From assembly GCA_964575715.1 (NCBI GenBank), contig CAZNSG010000167.1:1-17075 (forward strand): DNA of 17,075 nt, in the 5' to 3' direction. Below, in pieces: positions 7,827-14,041 of the stretch; position 1 is the first letter of the stretch; each line of letters opens with the position of its first letter. The position numbers were made by a program, and so were the translations under genes. The notes beneath the pieces are model-generated. The model was not told where the DNA came from, did no database searches, and saw only the letters and a program-made list of their open reading frames with translations. This DNA is from PNAI01 sp964575715 (GTDB lineage: Bacteria > Pseudomonadota > Alphaproteobacteria > Rhizobiales > Xanthobacteraceae).

Positions 7827-8954
7827 TCAACCTCGCGCGTATTGTTCCATGGTATCGGCACCGAACTGTTGCGATCCAAGCGATTTAAAGCGCGGCGATT
7901 GCGTGAGCGCCGTGAGCGGCAAGCCTTCGAGCGCGTCAATGCCATCCGGCCCAATGGTCTTGGGCGAGCGAAACAATACGACCTCGTCCAGCAGTTCGGC
8001 CTTGACGAAGGAGGCTGCCACCGTAGGTCCGCCTTCCACCATCAACCGCGTGATGCCCCGCTTTGCCAGCGCCTTGAGCACGTGTGCAAGATCGAACCGT
8101 CCCGCTTTTGCATCCACCCGAAGCACCTCGACGCCCTTGTCGCGCAAAACCTGCTCCGCCATGGCGGACGCCGAGGGCGCGCAGACCACCCAGGTCGGGG
8201 TTTCGCGCGCGGTCGCAATCACGCTGTAGGAGAGCGGCACGCGCAATTGCGCATCGAGCACCACGCGCACCGGCGAATGATCCAGCATGCCCGGCAGCCG
8301 GCAAGTGAGCGCGGGGTTATCCGACAATACCGTACCGAGACCCACCAAAATGGCATTGTTGTGCGCCCGCAGCAAAGAGACCTGGGTGCGCGCTGCTTCC
8401 CCGGTGATCGCCACCGGCTTGCGCCCGGCCGCGCCTACCTTGCCGTCGTCCGAGAGCGCGAGCTTGAGCAGCACCTGCGGCCGGCCTTCGCGGATGCGCC
8501 GGAAGTGCCCGACATGCGCCTGCCGCGCCTCATCGGCCGCAAGACCGATCTCGACTGTAATCCCGCGCGCGCGCAGCCGCTCATGCCCTTGGCCGGCGAC
8601 CTCCGGATTGGGATCCTCCAGGGCCGACACCACGCGCGCGATGCCGGCGCGGATGATGGCGTCGGCGCAGGGCGGCGTCTTGCCCTGGTGCGAGCACGGC
8701 TCGAGCGTAGTGTACAAGGTGGCCCCGCGCGCGGCCTTGCCCGCGCGCTTGAGCGCCTCGGTCTCCGCGTGCGGCCGCCCGCCGGCAGCCGTCCAGCCGC
8801 GGCCGATGATGACGCCATCCTTGGCCACTAAAGCCCCCACCGCCGGATTGGGCCAGGCGCGTCCGAGCGCACGCCGTCCGAGCGCCAGCGCGAGCGCCAT
8901 GAAGCGCTGATCTTGCTCCGGATCGGGAGCCGCGATCGCCGGGGCGAGGCTCAT
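7827..8954 (-). CDS. ribD: Bifunctional pyrimidine deaminase/reductase of riboflavin synthesis
   Basis: RibD carries out the deamination and then the NADPH-dependent side-chain reduction that follow GTP cyclohydrolase II. The N-terminal cytidine-deaminase-like domain (about 12-150) has the zinc motif HAE (62-64; Glu64 is the proton shuttle) and C87/C96 in PCSHQGKTPPC. The C-terminal reductase domain (about 158-370) begins VLLKLALSDDGKVG and contains LVGLGTVLSDNP and VEGGPTVAASF. The 375-residue length is normal for a fused enzyme. Its start overlaps the nrdR stop by 4 nt (ATGA), and its stop abuts the ribE start. Confidence 0.97.
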   Translation of the reverse strand: MSLAPAIAAPDPEQDQRFMALALALGRRALGRAWPNPAVGALVAKDGVIIGRGWTAAGGRPHAETEALKRAGKAARGATLYTTLEPCSHQGKTPPCADAIIRAGIARVVSALEDPNPEVAGQGHERLRARGITVEIGLAADEARQAHVGHFRRIREGRPQVLLKLALSDDGKVGAAGRKPVAITGEAARTQVSLLRAHNNAILVGLGTVLSDNPALTCRLPGMLDHSPVRVVLDAQLRVPLSYSVIATARETPTWVVCAPSASAMAEQVLRDKGVEVLRVDAKAGRFDLAHVLKALAKRGITRLMVEGGPTVAASFVKAELLDEVVLFRSPKTIGPDGIDALEGLPLTALTQSPRFKSLGSQQFGADTMEQYARG

Positions 8955-9436
8955 TTGCGCGAAGTCGCGGCAGGCTTCGGCTCATCCTCGCCGGAGAGTT
9001 CCGCCAGCGCCTCCTCGAAATCCTTGGGCTCGCGGAAGTTGCGGTAGACCGAGGCAAAGCGCACATAGGCCACGTCATCGAGCGCGCGCAGATGCTCCAT
9101 CACCATCTCGCCAATGGTCTCGGACGACACTTCGTTCTCACCCAGGCTTTCCAGTTCGCGTACGATCTTCGACACCATCTGCTCGATCTGCTCGGGTGCG
9201 ACCGGCCGCTTGCGCAGCGCGACCTGCAGCGACCGCAGCAGCTTGTCGCGGTCGAACGGCACGCGCCGGCCGTTGCGCTTGATCACGGTGAGATCGCGCA
9301 GCTGCACCCGCTCGAACGTGGTGAAACGGAAATGGCAGGTCAGACACACGCGGCGGCGGCGGATGGCGGCCGAATCCTCGGTCGGCCGGGAATCCTTGAC
9401 CTGGGTGTCGAGGCTGGCGCAACTCGGACAACGCAT
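8951..9436 (-). CDS. nrdR: Transcriptional repressor NrdR
   Basis: NrdR is the nucleotide-sensing repressor of ribonucleotide reductase genes. The 161-residue protein has an N-terminal zinc ribbon (C3, C6, C31, C34 in MRCPSC and CLTC) followed by an ATP-cone domain beginning VIKRNGRRVPFDRDKL (51-66) and ending around VAYVRFASVYRNFREPKDFEEAL. A charged tail follows. A good ribosome site (GAGGG) precedes the ATG at 9436. No NrdR box was recognised in the window, so its targets lie elsewhere. It heads the rib-nusB-thiL block, and its upstream gap contains a large palindrome. Confidence 0.97.
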   Translation of the reverse strand: MRCPSCASLDTQVKDSRPTEDSAAIRRRRVCLTCHFRFTTFERVQLRDLTVIKRNGRRVPFDRDKLLRSLQVALRKRPVAPEQIEQMVSKIVRELESLGENEVSSETIGEMVMEHLRALDDVAYVRFASVYRNFREPKDFEEALAELSGEDEPKPAATSRK

Positions 9437-9473
9437 CGCGCCCTCTCTACAGTATGATCGTTCGGAATTGAAT

Positions 9474-9573
9474 CACGTGTCCCGGATGCGGTGCAGCGTG
9501 AGCGCGCATAGCGCGTCGAAGACGCGCGTAATCGCGCTTATGGCTTCGTGCTGCGCCGCGCCCGGGACACGTG
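9474..9573. repeat. Composite palindromic element A (outer CACGTGTCCCGG arms, inner 40-nt-class module)
   Basis: CACGTGTCCCGG (9474-9485) is the exact reverse complement of 9562-9573. Pairing continues imperfectly inward, and the centre (9506-9544) is a copy of the module also found at 11978-12017 and 13560-13599. The whole 100-nt element can fold into one long hairpin. It fills most of the gap between glyA and nrdR and may end or attenuate transcription from glyA, which points away from nrdR's own start only downstream. Confidence 0.8.
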
Positions 9574-9596
9574 TTTCCAATCCAGACAATCATGCT

Positions 9597-10907
9597 CTAA
9601 TCCTGATAGATCGGGAACCGGGAGATCAGCTGCTTGACCTTCGCGCGCACCGCCGCCTCCACCGTCGCATCGGCGTCGAGCCGTTTCTGCGCGAGCACGT
9701 CGAGCACTTCCACGATCATCTCGCCCACCTGGCGGAATTCGGCGATGCCAAAACCGCGCGTGGTGCCCGCCGGCGTCCCCAGCCGCACACCCGAGGTCAC
9801 CGCCGGTTTCTCCGGGTCGAACGGGATAACGTTCTTGTTGCAGGTGATGTGGGCGCGTCCGAGCGCTATCTCCGCCACCTTGCCGGTCAGGCGCTTGGGC
9901 CGCAGGTCGACCAGCATGAGGTGGGTATCGGTACCGCCCGAGACGATATCAAACCCGCTGGATTTAAGGGCTTCAGCGAGCGCTCTCGCGTTTTCGATGA
10001 CGTTCTTCACGTAAAGCTTGAAGGACGGCCGCAGCGCCTCGCCAAAGGCCACCGCCTTGGCCGCAATCACATGCATCAGCGGCCCGCCCTGCAGCCCGGG
10101 GAACACCGCCGAGTTGATCTTCCTGGCCAGCTCTTCGTCGTTGCACAGAATAAACCCGCCACGCGGCCCGCGCAGCGTCTTGTGGGTGGTCGAGGTCACC
10201 ACATGGGCATGCGGGAACGGACTTGGATGCGCCCCGCCCGCGACCAGCCCCGCGAAGTGCGCCATGTCGACCATCAGCTTGGCGCCGACGCTGTCCGCGA
10301 TTTCGCGAAAGCGGCGGAAATCGATGATGCGCGGATAGGCCGAACCGCCGGTGATGATGACCTTGGGCCGGTGCTCGTGCGCGAGCTTTGCCACCTCCTC
10401 CATGTCGATGCGATGGTCGTCGCGGCGCACGCCATAGGGCACCGCCCTAAACCACTTGCCCGACATGTTGACCGGCGAGCCGTGGGATAGATGTCCGCCG
10501 GCGGCCAGATTGAGCCCCATGAAGGTGTCGCCTGGAGCCATCAGCGCGTAGAACGCCGCGACATTGGCGGACGCGCCCGAATGCGGCTGCACATTGGCAA
10601 ACCCGCAGCCGAAGAGTTTCTTCACCCGCTCGATCGCCAGCGTTTCGGCCATATCGACATATTGGCAGCCGCCGTAGTAGCGCTTGCCCGGCAGGCCTTC
10701 GGCGTACTTGTTGGTCAGCACCGAACCTTGCGCCTCCAGCACCGCGCGGCTGACGATGTTTTCCGAAGCGATCAGCTCGATCTCGTCGCGCTGGCGGCCC
10801 AGCTCGAGCGCGATCGCCGCCGCGATCTCCGGGTCGGTTTGCGCGAGCGACGCCGAAAACATGGCCTCCGCCTCAGTGGCTCTTGCTGACGGTTCGGTCG
10901 CGGACAT
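9597..10907 (-). CDS. glyA: Serine hydroxymethyltransferase
   Basis: A PLP enzyme that interconverts serine plus tetrahydrofolate with glycine plus methylene-tetrahydrofolate, the main one-carbon source. The 436-residue length fits the family. Seen: ELIASEN (44-50), NKYAEGLPGKRYYGG (66-80), QPHSGASAN (107-115), VDMAHFAGLVA (213-223) and the cofactor lysine in TSTTHKTLRGPRGG (Lys243). The ATG at 10907 has GGAGA upstream; the first about 18 residues are a family-variable extension. It lies 160 nt upstream of nrdR in the same direction, separated by a 100-nt palindrome, so read-through into the rib block is possible but not shown. Confidence 0.98.
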   Translation of the reverse strand: MSATEPSARATEAEAMFSASLAQTDPEIAAAIALELGRQRDEIELIASENIVSRAVLEAQGSVLTNKYAEGLPGKRYYGGCQYVDMAETLAIERVKKLFGCGFANVQPHSGASANVAAFYALMAPGDTFMGLNLAAGGHLSHGSPVNMSGKWFRAVPYGVRRDDHRIDMEEVAKLAHEHRPKVIITGGSAYPRIIDFRRFREIADSVGAKLMVDMAHFAGLVAGGAHPSPFPHAHVVTSTTHKTLRGPRGGFILCNDEELARKINSAVFPGLQGGPLMHVIAAKAVAFGEALRPSFKLYVKNVIENARALAEALKSSGFDIVSGGTDTHLMLVDLRPKRLTGKVAEIALGRAHITCNKNVIPFDPEKPAVTSGVRLGTPAGTTRGFGIAEFRQVGEMIVEVLDVLAQKRLDADATVEAAVRAKVKQLISRFPIYQD

Positions 10908-11077
10908 CGCGGCTCTCCAGAACGCTTCCCCGATGCCCGTCGCCTAGCATACTGGCCCCCGACCGCCAAGCCTGGAACGCAAAGTCTGGGATCGATGGCA
11001 GGCCCAATCCGCAATATCTAGCGGGCGGCAAATGCCGGCGCGTTCGTATAACGCGAACAACGCTCCTCCATCCTTTC

Positions 11078-11234
11078 TTACCCTCCCCTGGAGGGGGAGG
11101 GTCGGCGAAGCATCGACCCCGGACTTGATCCGGGGGAGATGCGAGCCGGGGTGGGGTGAGATCTCATCGCACTAAAGAAAATCACCCCCACCCGCCCGCT
11201 TCGCGGTCGACCTCCCCCCTCCAGGGGGAGGTAA
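11078..11234. repeat. Palindromic intergenic element E (CCTCCCC/GGGGAGG ends)
   Basis: TTACCCTCCCCTGG (11078-11091) is nearly the reverse complement of CCAGGGGGAGGTAA (11221-11234). The interior has further short pairings, such as ACCCCGG with CCGGGGT near 11116-11152. This type of element is frequent between genes in Bradyrhizobium-like genomes (recalled, not searched). It occupies the middle of the 420-nt gap between the divergent genes glyA and the PLD-like gene. The rest, 10908-11077 and 11235-11316, should hold the glyA promoter, but I could not pick a convincing one. Confidence 0.75.
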
Positions 11235-11292
11235 AGAGAATTCGCGGTGCGCGAAGCGGACAAGGCCATGCCTTTGCCCACCCGCTTGCTAA

Positions 11293-11322
11293 TTGAGCGC
11301 AGTGGCCGTCAACCTCTATGAT
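11293..11322 (+). promoter_or_regulatory. Possible promoter of the PLD-like gene
   Basis: TTGAGC (11293-11298) and TATGAT (11317-11322) are separated by 18 nt. The -10 box ends 5 nt before the start ATG at 11328, so transcription would begin at about the start codon and the message would be leaderless or nearly so. This fits the lack of a ribosome site. Seen by eye only. Confidence 0.35.
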
Positions 11323-11327
11323 TGGGC

Positions 11328-11900
11328 ATGAGGCTCGCAGCCGCCATCGCCGCCATTGGTTTCGTCATTGCTCTCGCCGTTGCCGCCATACCGGCGCGCG
11401 CGGCAATCCAGCGCTGCTTCACCCCGGGGCAGGACTGCACCAACGCGATCGTGCAGGCCATCGACTTAGCCAGCAAGGAGCTGCTGGTGCAGGCCTACGG
11501 ATTCACCTCGTGCCCGATTATCGAGGCGATTGGCCGGGCCAAGGCGCGCGGGGTCAAGGTGCAGGTGCTGCTCGACCGCAGCAGCGAGCAGACGCGCTAC
11601 GCCGGCGTGATCGCTTTCCTGCGCGAGCGCGGCATCGAACCGCGCATCGATCACACGGTGAAGATTCAGCACAACAAAATCATCGTCATCGATCGGCGCC
11701 GCGTGCTCACCGGCAGCTTCAACTTCACCGCCTCGGCGCAGAAGCGCAATGCGGAAAATCTGGTGATCATCGGCAGCCGGCCCAACGCGCGCGAATACCG
11801 GCGCAACTGGCACACGCGCGCGGCCGTATCGCGGCCGGTATCGCCGGCAGCGCCCACGGCCCGGCCCGCCTGCACGGCGGACGGCGCGCCCGCGCGATGA
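11328..11900 (+). CDS. Secreted phospholipase D/Nuc-type nuclease family protein
   Basis: A 190-residue protein with an N-terminal signal peptide (hydrophobic core about 3-22, likely cleavage after ARA, residue 25) and one PLD domain. The single HKD motif is HNKIIVID (His115, Lys117, Asp122), followed by LTGSFNFT (127-134) and NAEN (141-144). This single-motif architecture and length are those of bacterial Nuc-like endonucleases, which dimerise to form the active site. It may act on DNA or phosphodiesters in the periplasm or outside the cell. Cysteines at 30, 37 and 62 could form a disulfide. The last about 25 residues are Pro/Ala-rich. A TTG two codons earlier is possible, but the ATG gives a better signal peptide. 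Repeat B1 follows 17 nt after the stop. Confidence 0.87.
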   Translation: MRLAAAIAAIGFVIALAVAAIPARAAIQRCFTPGQDCTNAIVQAIDLASKELLVQAYGFTSCPIIEAIGRAKARGVKVQVLLDRSSEQTRYAGVIAFLRERGIEPRIDHTVKIQHNKIIVIDRRRVLTGSFNFTASAQKRNAENLVIIGSRPNAREYRRNWHTRAAVSRPVSPAAPTARPACTADGAPAR

Positions 11901-11917
11901 ATGTCGTGAGTAAGCTT

Positions 11918-12032
11918 GTAGCCCGCATGAGCGCAGCGAAATGCGGGTGGGATGCGGCGAGGTTAGCCCCGGATGTCGCCATAGCGCGTCAAAGACGCGC
12001 GTGAACGCGCTTATGGCTCATCCGGGCTACGC
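11918..12032. repeat. Composite palindromic element B1 ('filled' copy, carries the 40-nt module)
   Basis: The outer ends GTAGCCC and GGGCTAC are complementary. Inside are a first hairpin CCCGCAT...ATGCGGG (11922-11946) and a second CCCGGATG...CATCCGGG whose loop is occupied by the 40-nt module at 11978-12017. The rest matches element B2 at 13958-14039 almost base for base. It lies between the PLD-like gene and the orphan antitoxin, which converge on it, so it may also act as a two-way terminator. Confidence 0.85.
11978..12017. repeat. 40-nt stem-loop module, copy 2
   Basis: It begins GCCATAGCGCGT and ends ACGCGCTTATGGC; these ends pair with one bulged base, and an inner GCGTC-AAA-GACGC hairpin is possible. 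It differs at 3 of 40 positions from the copy at 13560-13599 (opposite strand) and at a few from the one at 9506-9544. Confidence 0.8.
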
Positions 12033-12045
12033 TGGCTACGCTTGC

Positions 12046-12264
12046 TCATGCGCCGAAGCGGCGCCGCGCATCGGCTAGCGAAATGTATTTCGGATTTTTC
12101 TTCGCGCGCCTTCGCCGCACCTCGACTAGCTGCTCATCGGACAATCGCAGTTCGCTTTTGTCCTGTGCTTCCATGAGTTCGACAACATGCGCAACGTCGG
12201 CTTGCCGCTCCGGCGGCCAGCTCAGGACGCGATCAAGAATTTCCTTAACCTGGTCTTTTGTCAT
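12046..12264 (-). CDS. Orphan antitoxin-like protein (type II toxin-antitoxin)
   Basis: A 72-residue protein beginning MTKDQVKEILDRVLSWPPER and ending DARRRFGA, rich in charged residues with a Lys/Arg cluster (RRRRAKK) near 50-56. It resembles small antitoxins commonly paired with RelE/ParE toxins in rhizobial genomes (recalled similarity, exact family not certain). A partner toxin would normally follow directly, overlapping the stop, but there is only 13 nt and then repeat B1. No relE/parE-like frame is seen upstream either. The ATG at 12264 is chosen because a perfect extended -10 box lies just before it; the open frame runs on to 12336 without a better start. Confidence 0.7.
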   Translation of the reverse strand: MTKDQVKEILDRVLSWPPERQADVAHVVELMEAQDKSELRLSDEQLVEVRRRRAKKNPKYISLADARRRFGA

Positions 12265-12270
12265 GACGGC

Positions 12271-12279
12271 ATTATACCA
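12271..12279 (-). promoter_or_regulatory. Extended -10 promoter giving a near-leaderless antitoxin mRNA
   Basis: The minus strand reads TGGTATAAT, a consensus extended -10. Its 3' end is 6 nt before the ATG at 12264, so a start point 7 nt on falls at or next to the initiation codon. There is no ribosome site in the few bases between. The same TTGGTATAAT occurs at the end of repeat G (16648-16657). Confidence 0.55.
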
Positions 12280-12323
12280 AATCGACCCGCAATAAACACA
12301 GCCGGGATGGGAAAAACAACCTT

Positions 12324-12422
12324 GTAGGGTGGGCATCGACGCAGTCGATGCCCACGCTGGAAATTCGCCACACTTTGAAATGTCGCGTGGGCACGGCGCT
12401 TACGCGCCTTTGCCCACCCTAC
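12324..12422. repeat. Palindromic intergenic element D (GTAGGGTGGGCA arms)
   Basis: GTAGGGTGGGCA (12324-12335) is the exact reverse complement of TGCCCACCCTAC (12411-12422). A second hairpin, GGGCATCGAC-GCA-GTCGATGCCC, sits at 12331-12353, and another GTGGGCA...TGCCCAC pairing is possible at 12387-12417. Its ends share the GTAG/CTAC pattern of elements B and C. It lies between the antitoxin promoter and the end of the vapC remnant. Confidence 0.8.
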
Positions 12423-12803
12423 GCTACTGGAAGCAGCGGAATAGGATGCCCGCGTTGTCGGCCGTGTGCCGCCATCCATGAGCGCGCCCGGCCCTGATGC
12501 CACACGCCGTTTAGGCGCAAACCACAACGTCCGTCTCGGAAAAATCCGCGCCCTTGAACAGCAGCGGCGCGTTGACGCTTCTCGCCAGCGCATAGGCAAC
12601 GCAATCGCCGAGGTTCAGCCGCGCCTTGGAATGAATCCCTTTTGCCGTAGCGGCTGTAAGCTTCCAGCGCGTCCGGAATTTGCGCCTCGGCGAAGGGCAC
12701 GATCTCGATGCCGAGTTGCTCCATCAACGCCAGGGTGTCCTGCGCACTCTCCCATCCCCGGCGCGCGCCGATCACGATTCCGGTTTCATAAGCGGTGACG
12801 GCG

Positions 12804-12879
12804 CTAGTGTCCCGATTCCGAAGTTCGCCCAAGTTCGCAGCACGCTCTGAGGCGAACTTCGGAATCAAAGGGACACTAG
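12804..12879. repeat. CTAG-bounded hairpin 1 (MITE-like) inside vapC
   Basis: CTAGTGTCCC plus GATTCCGAAGTTCGCC (12804-12829) pairs perfectly with 12851-12879 except for three bulged A at 12867-12869; the loop is 21 nt. Both ends are CTAG. It forms one half of a facing pair with hairpin 2 across a 13-nt spacer. Confidence 0.85.
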
Positions 12880-12892
12880 CAAGCATATGATT

Positions 12893-12970
12893 CTAGTGTG
12901 GCTTTTGGATTTGAAGTTCCTAATCGAACTCGCGGCAATAGTGGTAGGAACTTCAAATCCGCCACACTAG
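12893..12970. repeat. CTAG-bounded hairpin 2 (MITE-like) inside vapC
   Basis: CTAGTGTGGC (12893-12902) and GGATTTGAAGTTCCTA (12907-12922) pair perfectly with 12945-12970, leaving TTTT (12903-12906) bulged. The plan is the same as hairpin 1: 10 bp, a 3-4 nt bulge, then 16 bp containing GAAGTTC. The bulged arm faces the spacer in both, so the two are arranged as an inverted pair. Both ends are CTAG. Confidence 0.85.
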
Positions 12971-13066
12971 CCAGCCGGCGCGGTGCGTCCGAAATGATTA
13001 GTAGAAATTTCCCGGCTTCCGATTCCTCTTCGAGAAGGGCGACGAGCGCGGAGCTATCGACAACGA

Positions 13067-13330
13067 TCATCCGGAACGGCCCCAAGCCTCGTCGCGGATT
13101 TCCCTGGGCGTGCGCTTGTCGAGCAGCGGCTTGGAAGCCACCCGCCGGACGATCTGCCGCACGCGCTCCATGTCGATATTCTTGCGCGCCCGCGCGGCCT
13201 CGGCAACGGCCACGCCCGCCACACGCGCCTGGGCTTCGACGGCCTCTTGCAAGACCTGCTCGGTCGTCTTGCCGCTCCGCGCAGCGACAAGCCGCGCCAG
13301 CCGTTCGGTTTCGGGGGATAGCGTCGTCAT
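13067..13330 (-). CDS. vapB: VapB-type antitoxin
   Basis: An 87-residue protein beginning MTTLSPETERLARLVAARSGKTTEQVLQEA. The pattern of a short strand, then RLARxxAxxxGKxxEQ(V/A) and a long helix, fits the Rv0623-like/PSK family of VapB antitoxins, which bind operator DNA at the N-terminus and wrap the toxin with the C-terminal tail. The ATG at 13330 has GAGGAG about 8 nt upstream; a TTG start at 13345 would put that site inside the gene. The stop overlaps the vapC ATG (ATGA), the usual coupling of such pairs. Because vapC is broken, this antitoxin is now probably unpaired. Confidence 0.82.
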   Translation of the reverse strand: MTTLSPETERLARLVAARSGKTTEQVLQEAVEAQARVAGVAVAEAARARKNIDMERVRQIVRRVASKPLLDKRTPREIRDEAWGRSG

Positions 13331-13544
13331 CGGTATTCTCCTCAAAATCCTATCGCAATGAGTTAGTCATGGGTAAAGCTGGTCATGAACATGTCGCCAG
13401 CATACCGTAACCGGCGCTGTTTTGCCACTTGAGCGCTTTTCGCCCTTAAATAGTGGCGCTTGGCCGCATCGATGCAGGCCCCCGGCAATTCCCGCGCGTA
13501 CGGCTTGAAGGCGCGGAGCGGCGCGCCCCATAGACCGTCGCAGT
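13331..13544. other. Gap upstream of vapB without a recognised gene
   Basis: This stretch should contain the vapBC promoter. The minus strand has AT-richer sequence near 13340-13400, but I found no convincing box pair. A 64-codon frame on the minus strand (13363-13557) starts inside repeat C and resembles nothing I know, so I do not call it. Confidence 0.4.
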
Positions 13545-13661
13545 GCGTAGGACGCAATAGCCATAAGCGCGTTCACTCGCGTCTTCAACGCGCTATGGCG
13601 AAACCCATCGCTTGGTCGCGACGAAAATGATGGGTCTCGCGTTGCTCGACCCATCCTACGC
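13545..13661. repeat. Composite palindromic element C (GCGTAGGA arms, 40-nt module inside)
   Basis: GCGTAGGA (13545-13552) pairs with TCCTACGC (13654-13661). Within it are the 40-nt module in the opposite orientation (13560-13599) and a further hairpin ACCCATC...GATGGGT (about 13603-13635). The module lies to one side rather than in the centre. It separates vapB from the 84-residue secreted protein gene. Confidence 0.78.
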
Positions 13662-13683
13662 GCTTTCACCTTAATTCCGTAAT

Positions 13684-13938
13684 TCATCGGCTGCACCGGA
13701 CGCTGCGAATCTCGGCTCTGAGGCTTTGGAGCAAGGTCAGAATTGCTTGCGCCCTGTCTTCGCAATACCGTTGATTGACGAAAACCTCTGGTGTGTTTGT
13801 GCCTTGGACCAGCCAATAGCCGGACGTTCTCTTTCCTTGGGCTGTGAAGTCAACCCACACTTTCCAATCTTGCGCTGACGCGGTGCCCGAGCACGCAAGC
13901 GACGCGAGCAAAGCGATTGCAATTGTGATGGTGCGCAT
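13684..13938 (-). CDS. Small secreted protein of unknown function
   Basis: An 84-residue protein with a clear signal peptide: MRTITIAIALLASLACSGTA, cleavage expected after ASA (residue 22), leaving a mature chain of about 62 residues beginning QDWKVWVDF. The mature part has two cysteines (C59, C82) that could form a disulfide and is otherwise soluble in character. I do not recognise the family. GGGAG lies about 7 nt before the ATG at 13938; the open frame extends upstream to 14028, but that part is repeat B2. The next gene upstream, the L,D-transpeptidase, is on the same strand with B2 between them. A periplasmic role is likely from the signal peptide only. Confidence 0.72.
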   Translation of the reverse strand: MRTITIAIALLASLACSGTASAQDWKVWVDFTAQGKRTSGYWLVQGTNTPEVFVNQRYCEDRAQAILTLLQSLRAEIRSVRCSR

Positions 13939-13957
13939 GGCGTCTCCCGACCAGCAA

Positions 13958-14039
13958 GTAGCCCGCATAAGCGCAGCGAAATGCGGGTGGGATGCGGCGA
14001 AGTTAGCCCCGGATGTCGCTTCGCTCATCCGGGCTACGC
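13958..14039. repeat. Palindromic element B2 ('empty' copy)
   Basis: GTAGCCC...GGGCTAC ends, hairpin CCCGCAT...ATGCGGG, then CCCGGATG-TCGCTTCGCT-CATCCGGG. It is nearly identical to B1 except that the loop here is short where B1 holds the 40-nt module. It begins 2 nt after the stop of the L,D-transpeptidase gene and may act as its terminator. Confidence 0.85.
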
Positions 14040-14041
14040 CC

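Larger units (their letters stand above)
12511..13070 (-). pseudogene. vapC: vapC toxin (PIN-domain ribonuclease), broken by an insertion and a frameshift
   Basis: VapC toxins cleave RNA through a PIN domain. The N-terminal part, MIVVDSSALVALLEEE to APRRLAS, reads from the ATG at 13070 and runs into a hairpin pair (12804-12970), ending at a TAG (12876-12878) as a 64-residue product. Beyond the insertion the frame resumes as SAVTAYETGIVIGARRG...YSRYGK. One extra A in the run at 12640-12643 then shifts it before GIHSKARLNLGDCVAYALAR...VVVCA. Removing 163 nt and that A leaves exactly 132 codons (131 residues), with acidic residues at D5, E41, D101, D121 and D126 where a PIN domain needs them. 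Both lesions are loss of function; the antitoxin upstream remains intact. The start overlaps the vapB stop (ATGA). Confidence 0.9.

Noticed and set aside
7326..8831. 501-codon open frame on the plus strand
   Set aside because: It lies antisense to ribE and ribD, both certain; composition is typical of a shadow frame.
7152..9473. FMN or TPP riboswitch for the rib/thiL genes
   Set aside because: No conserved FMN (RFN) or TPP box was seen in the gaps before nrdR, ribH or thiL; most of these genes overlap or abut.
9114..10490. 458-codon open frame on the plus strand
   Set aside because: Antisense to nrdR and glyA, no recognisable domain.
10925..11060. Promoter or riboswitch upstream of glyA
   Set aside because: A GTTCG-type short hairpin near 11043-11058 and TATGCT near 10945 are visible, but no box pair with acceptable spacing and no known riboswitch core.
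13363..13557. 64-codon minus-strand frame upstream of vapB
   Set aside because: It starts inside repeat C, has no clear ribosome site and no recognised family.
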